NCBI RefSeq assembly: GCF_025499515.1
Contig: NZ_JAMKFA010000007.1
Span: 62,001-126,000, forward strand
Length of the DNA: 64,000 bases
Reading direction: 5' to 3'
DNA from: Flavobacterium odoriferum
Lineage (GTDB): Bacteria; Bacteroidota; Bacteroidia; Flavobacteriales; Flavobacteriaceae
A program made the translations under genes and the position numbers. The notes beneath the pieces were generated by a model that saw only the letters and a program-made list of their open reading frames with translations, ran no database searches and was not told the origin of the DNA. Shown piece after piece: positions 60,387 through 64,000 of this stretch. Within the stretch, counting starts at the first letter, position 1; every line of letters begins with the position of its first letter.

Positions 60387-61505
60387 ATGAAAAAAATATA
60401 TGTAGGATTCCTACTGAGTACATCCTTTTTTACAGCTACGGCTCAAAACTATGAATTTCAGAAAGTTAATGATGTGGAATGTTTACCTGTCATCTCTCAA
60501 GACATAACGGGAACGTGTTGGAGTTTCTCTACTTCTTCGTTTTTAGAATCGGAAATTATTCGCTTAACGGGTAAGAAAATCGACCTTTCTGAAATGTATC
60601 AAGCAAGAACTACTTATCCATTAAAAGCTGAAAACTATGTTTTGCGTCAAGGAAAAGCGAATTTTAGTGAAGGTGCTTTGGCTCATGATGTAATTACTAG
60701 TGTAACAAAATACGGATTAGTTCCTAATAGCATTTATGATGGATTAAATGATGACGCCAGCAAACATAACCATGCAGAAATGGTTGCAGTTTTAGAAGCG
60801 ATGTTAAAAACGTATGTATCGAATCCAAGTGGTAAATTATCTAAAAATTGGAAACAAGCGGTTAATGCTGTTTTGGATATTTATCTGGGAAGTATTCCAA
60901 CAAAATTTGAATACGAAGGCAAAAATTACACTCCGAAATCATTTGCTGAATTTGCTAAAATTAAGCCTGAAAATTATATCACCTTGACTTCGTTTACTCA
61001 CGAAGCGAATTACAAACCGTTCATTTTGAACATTCCTGATAATTTTTCAAACGGAGGTATGTATAATTTGCCATTAGACGAATTTATTACCAACATTGAC
61101 AATGCATTAGCAAACGGCTATTCGCTTTCATTAGATTGTGATGTTTCGGAAGCAACATTTTCAGGAAAATATGGAGTGGCTTTTGTTCCAGAAAAAGAAG
61201 AAGATACTAAAACTGGTTTAGCCGAAATTATCATTGAAAAAAATATCACACCAGAATATCGCCAACAAGAATTTGAAAATTTATCTACCACTGACGACCA
61301 TTTAATGCACATTGTTGGAAAAGTAAAAGATCAAAAAGGAAATACGTATTACAAAGTAAAAAATTCTTGGGGAAGCGACGAAAAAAAAGTGGCTAACGGA
61401 GGATATGTATACATGAGTGTGCCTTATATGAAATTAAAAGCTATTTCTGTTTTGGTTCATAAAGATGGAATTCAAAAAGAGACTAAGAAGAAATTAGGAT
61501 TATAA
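60387..61505 (+). CDS. Papain-like (C1) cysteine peptidase
   Basis: 372 aa from the ATG giving MKKIYVGFLLSTSFFTATAQ, a signal peptide; the 51 codons before it cross the inverted repeat and are not used. Nucleophile Cys44 in DITGTCWSFSTS, general-base His in DDHLMHIVGKV (about 310), Asn in KVKNSWGSD (about 328). Bleomycin hydrolase/aminopeptidase C-like family, secreted. In an operon with the PH protein (1 base later) and serine hydrolase. Confidence 0.92.
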   Translation: MKKIYVGFLLSTSFFTATAQNYEFQKVNDVECLPVISQDITGTCWSFSTSSFLESEIIRLTGKKIDLSEMYQARTTYPLKAENYVLRQGKANFSEGALAHDVITSVTKYGLVPNSIYDGLNDDASKHNHAEMVAVLEAMLKTYVSNPSGKLSKNWKQAVNAVLDIYLGSIPTKFEYEGKNYTPKSFAEFAKIKPENYITLTSFTHEANYKPFILNIPDNFSNGGMYNLPLDEFITNIDNALANGYSLSLDCDVSEATFSGKYGVAFVPEKEEDTKTGLAEIIIEKNITPEYRQQEFENLSTTDDHLMHIVGKVKDQKGNTYYKVKNSWGSDEKKVANGGYVYMSVPYMKLKAISVLVHKDGIQKETKKKLGL

Positions 61506-61506
61506 T

Positions 61507-61953
61507 ATGATTTTTAAATCGGCGGTAAGTAAATTGAATAAGTATATTTATGTTGGGGTAATATTATTTTTATTACTCTTAACAATTCCTGCTTTTTTTG
61601 AGGATTCTTACGAGCCTTTTTTAGTGCTATTTTCGATACATTTCTTAGTGATTTTATTCTTGATTTGGACGTACAAAACTACTTTTTACAAGATTGAAAA
61701 CACGTATTTACATTGGAAATCGGGTCCTTTTAATGGTAAAATCGATATAACTAAAATCAACAAAATTGAATATCACAAAGGAATTTATGTGCCAACCATT
61801 TGGAAACCAGCATTGAGTCATATTGGATTAATTATTACATATAACAAATATGATGACATTTACATTTCACCTGAAAAACAGGAAGAATTTATTGCTACAT
61901 TGCAACGCCTAAATCAAAATATTACGATCAAGAACAACCCCTATGTTTTATAA
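61507..61953 (+). CDS. Small PH-domain membrane protein
   Basis: 148 aa. Two membrane segments at about residues 13-29 and 37-53 and a bacterial PH-like domain (IENTYLHWKSGPFNGKIDITKINKIEYHKG, DDIYISPEKQEEFIATLQRL). Starts 1 base after the peptidase stop and overlaps the serine hydrolase start by 11 bases, so the three genes form an operon. Confidence 0.82.
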   Translation: MIFKSAVSKLNKYIYVGVILFLLLLTIPAFFEDSYEPFLVLFSIHFLVILFLIWTYKTTFYKIENTYLHWKSGPFNGKIDITKINKIEYHKGIYVPTIWKPALSHIGLIITYNKYDDIYISPEKQEEFIATLQRLNQNITIKNNPYVL

Positions 61954-63124
61954 ATTACTCACCATAAGTTTATTATTATTTATTACAAGTTGCCAAGAAA
62001 AACCAGACAAAGCAAAAGAGTCTACGGTTAAAGATATGGATGGAAATGTTTCTGAATTTGCGGTTAACTTTACTCCGCTAACAACCGTTTACAAGAAAAA
62101 AACAGCTGATGATTTAGAAGCATTTTATAATGATAAATTTAATTCAAGAGATTTTAGTGGGTCATTTTTAGTAGCAAAAAATGGCGAAATTCTTTATGAA
62201 AATTACAGTGGATATGCCTACAAAGAAAAAGGAGATTCTATCAAACAAAATACACCTTTGCACATTGCATCTGTTAGTAAAGTAATAACAGCTGTAACTA
62301 TTTTAAAATTAGTTGATGCAAAAAAACTAAAGTTAGACGATTTAGTAACTTCTATTTTACCTGAATTTCCACACGAAAAAACAACCGTGAGAATGTTGTT
62401 AAATCACAGAAGTGGGTTACGAAATTACGCCTATTTTACCGATGATAAAGGCGTTTGGGATAAAAAGAAAACGCTAACCAATCAAGATGTTTTAACTCTT
62501 TTAGCTACTAAAAATATTGGCTTAGAATCAACGCCAGGAACTCGTTTTGGGTATTGTAACACCAATTATGCTTTATTGGCTTTAATCATTGAAAAAGTCG
62601 AGAAAAAGACTTATCCACAAGTGCTTCAAGAATTAATTTTTGATCCTTTAGGAATGAAAAACACTTTTGTTTTTGATGATTTAACAAAACAAGGCAGCGT
62701 GAGTCAGTCTTATAAAAACAATTATTTACGATTAGCTTTTGAATATTTAGACCAAGTGTATGGCGATAAAAATATCTACTCAACACCTCGAGATTTACTG
62801 CAATTTGATTTGGCTTTGTATTCTGATAAATTTTTGAGCGCAGCCATGAAAGCCGAAATGTTCAAAGGGTATAGCTACGAACGTAAAGGAACCAGAAATT
62901 ATGGTTTAGGAATTCGTATGTTAGAATTTGAAACTGGACAACAGTATTTCTTCCACAATGGTTGGTGGCATGGAAATACTTCATCTTATGTTACATTGGT
63001 AAAAGATTCGGTTACGATAATTGCGATTTCTAATAAATTCACAAGAAAACCTTATCAAACAAAGAGATTAGCACCAAAATTTGGCGATTATCCGTTTAAA
63101 TTTAATGACGAAGAAGGCGAATAG
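61943..63124 (+). CDS. Beta-lactamase-family serine hydrolase lipoprotein
   Basis: 393 aa, class C beta-lactamase/DD-peptidase fold. Lipobox ITSC at residues 14-17. SxxK is Ser110-Val-Ser-Lys113 in IASVSKVITAV; the Tyr-x-Asn motif is YCNTNYA at about 208; the final HxG is HNGWWHG at about 337. Probably a periplasmic or surface peptidase/esterase; beta-lactamase activity is not implied. Confidence 0.9.
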   Translation: MFYKLLTISLLLFITSCQEKPDKAKESTVKDMDGNVSEFAVNFTPLTTVYKKKTADDLEAFYNDKFNSRDFSGSFLVAKNGEILYENYSGYAYKEKGDSIKQNTPLHIASVSKVITAVTILKLVDAKKLKLDDLVTSILPEFPHEKTTVRMLLNHRSGLRNYAYFTDDKGVWDKKKTLTNQDVLTLLATKNIGLESTPGTRFGYCNTNYALLALIIEKVEKKTYPQVLQELIFDPLGMKNTFVFDDLTKQGSVSQSYKNNYLRLAFEYLDQVYGDKNIYSTPRDLLQFDLALYSDKFLSAAMKAEMFKGYSYERKGTRNYGLGIRMLEFETGQQYFFHNGWWHGNTSSYVTLVKDSVTIIAISNKFTRKPYQTKRLAPKFGDYPFKFNDEEGE

Positions 63125-64000
63125 TTAACCTATTTTCACTGAAGTCATCGTTAACGAACCACCAACAGCTTTGTCGTTAAAGAATTCTACTTTATCATTA
63201 TCGGTTTGTAATGCCAAAATGTAGAGTAATGGATAATAATGATCTGGAGACGGAATGGCTAATGTAGCTGATTTGTTTAGTTTTTCGTATTGAATTAATT
63301 CTTTATGAAAACCATTTGAAATTTTATTTTTGAAGATATCATTCATTTCTAAAGCCCAATCAAATCCGTATTCGGATTCGTTTAATTTATCCCAAGCTAC
63401 CATTCGTAAATTATGCACCATATTACCACTTCCGATAATTAGAACTCCTTTTTTACGAAGTGAAAGTAATTGTTTTGCTAATTCATAATGATAAGCTGCT
63501 GGTTTATAATAATCGATACTTAATTGTAAAACTGGAATATCTGCATTTGGATACATATGTTTAACTACCGACCAAGTTCCGTGATCTAATCCCCAGTCGT
63601 GGTCTAATTCTACGGCTGGATTCGTAATTAATTTTTGAATTTCTGTCGCTAATTCAGGATTTCCAGGCGCTGGATATTGCACATCAAACAATACTTGCGG
63701 GAAACCTCCAAAATCGTGAATTGTTTTTGGATTTGGCATTGCTGTTACCATTGTACCTTTCGTTAACCAATGTGCTGAAACTACTACAACTGCTTTTGGT
63801 GTTCGAATTTCTTTTCCCATTTGCTGCCAACGTTTTGAAAACTCATTATCTTCAATGGCATTCATAGGCGAACCATGTCCGATGAATAAAACGGGCATCT
63901 TCTCCTCTTCTTCTCCTAATCCTTTTGTCCAATCATAGAACGGTTGTATACTTGCCATAGCGATTCCTCCTGAAAGTAATGTTATGAAATTCTTGCGATT
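63125..64000 (-). CDS. ygiD: 4,5-DOPA-extradiol-dioxygenase-type protein (YgiD family), start outside the window
   Basis: LigB-fold protein. The metal ligand His is in LFIGHGSPMNAIED and the second in VVSAHWLTKG; VIGSGNMVHNLR and SPDHYYPLLYILAL are family blocks. The frame is still open at position 64000 and reads back into NRKNFITLLSGGIAMAS, a Tat/Sec-like signal segment, so the true start is just beyond the window. The internal ATG at 63958 would lose this segment. Confidence 0.9.
   Translation of the reverse strand, partial: NRKNFITLLSGGIAMASIQPFYDWTKGLGEEEEKMPVLFIGHGSPMNAIEDNEFSKRWQQMGKEIRTPKAVVVVSAHWLTKGTMVTAMPNPKTIHDFGGFPQVLFDVQYPAPGNPELATEIQKLITNPAVELDHDWGLDHGTWSVVKHMYPNADIPVLQLSIDYYKPAAYHYELAKQLLSLRKKGVLIIGSGNMVHNLRMVAWDKLNESEYGFDWALEMNDIFKNKISNGFHKELIQYEKLNKSATLAIPSPDHYYPLLYILALQTDNDKVEFFNDKAVGGSLTMTSVKIG

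Noticed and set aside
1..64000. CRISPR array, prophage, rRNA operon or complete insertion sequence
   Set aside because: No regular spacer-repeat pattern, phage gene set, rRNA sequence or intact transposase was seen.

Overview
The window comes from a low-GC member of the Bacteroidota, almost certainly the family Flavobacteriaceae and close to Flavobacterium. Three things show this: promoters with the TAnnTTTG -7 element, the near absence of Shine-Dalgarno sequences, and gene families typical of the group (type IX secretion sorting domain, DUF4920, DUF5683, LETM1-related protein, paired YdbS/YdbT PH proteins). It is ordinary chromosomal DNA. There is no rRNA operon, CRISPR array, prophage or intact insertion sequence.

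Layout. 0-8 kb: thioredoxin reductase, tRNA-Pro, uridine kinase, a DivIC/FtsB-like division protein, both methylmalonyl-CoA mutase subunits, a dead REP-type transposase fragment and a nucleosidase. 8-17.5 kb: a methionine-type aminotransferase, the chromosome partition pair parA-parB, a DUF5683 protein, dapB, an enlarged signal peptidase I, a WbqC-like protein, a SIMPL protein, a rhomboid protease and a lipid A-type acyltransferase. 17.5-28.4 kb: a class V aminotransferase, an MBL hydrolase, a conserved 492-aa protein, peroxiredoxin Q, an endonuclease III without its Fe-S cluster cysteines, an ECF sigma factor, UvrA and a LETM1-related protein. 28.4-33.7 kb: two beta-carbonic anhydrases with a SulP transporter, then divergent dps and oxyR. 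33.8-43.4 kb: a tRNA-modification methyltransferase, lipoproteins, ilvE, a MazG-type hydrolase, a type IX secretion cargo, a t6A dehydratase and a TatD nuclease. 43.4-49.6 kb: an MFS transporter, a BlaI/BlaR1-type pair behind three phased operators, apt, tRNA-Arg, two tandem YkgJ-type proteins and a Nudix hydrolase. 49.7-64 kb: a glycosyltransferase, miaE, a long minus-strand run carrying menB, menA and menC of the classical menaquinone pathway, a four-helix-bundle gene bracketed by inverted repeats, a C1 peptidase, a serine hydrolase and an extradiol dioxygenase cut by the window end.

How it works together. OxyR, Dps, peroxiredoxin Q and thioredoxin reductase form a peroxide-defence set. The men genes serve respiration. 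The two carbonic anhydrases and SulP look like a CO2/bicarbonate supply module. MnmD, TcdA and MiaE are three separate tRNA modification enzymes.

The most unusual structures are: (1) the three AACTA-N6-TAGTT sites repeated at exactly 20 bp before the blaI-like gene; (2) the four-helix-bundle gene enclosed symmetrically by 25-bp inverted repeats, the layout of a 23S rRNA intervening sequence but placed between protein genes; (3) short word-like degenerate tandem repeats scattered through the spacers, one of which is translated into the N-terminus of methylmalonyl-CoA mutase; and (4) a transposase fragment that keeps a near-perfect promoter.
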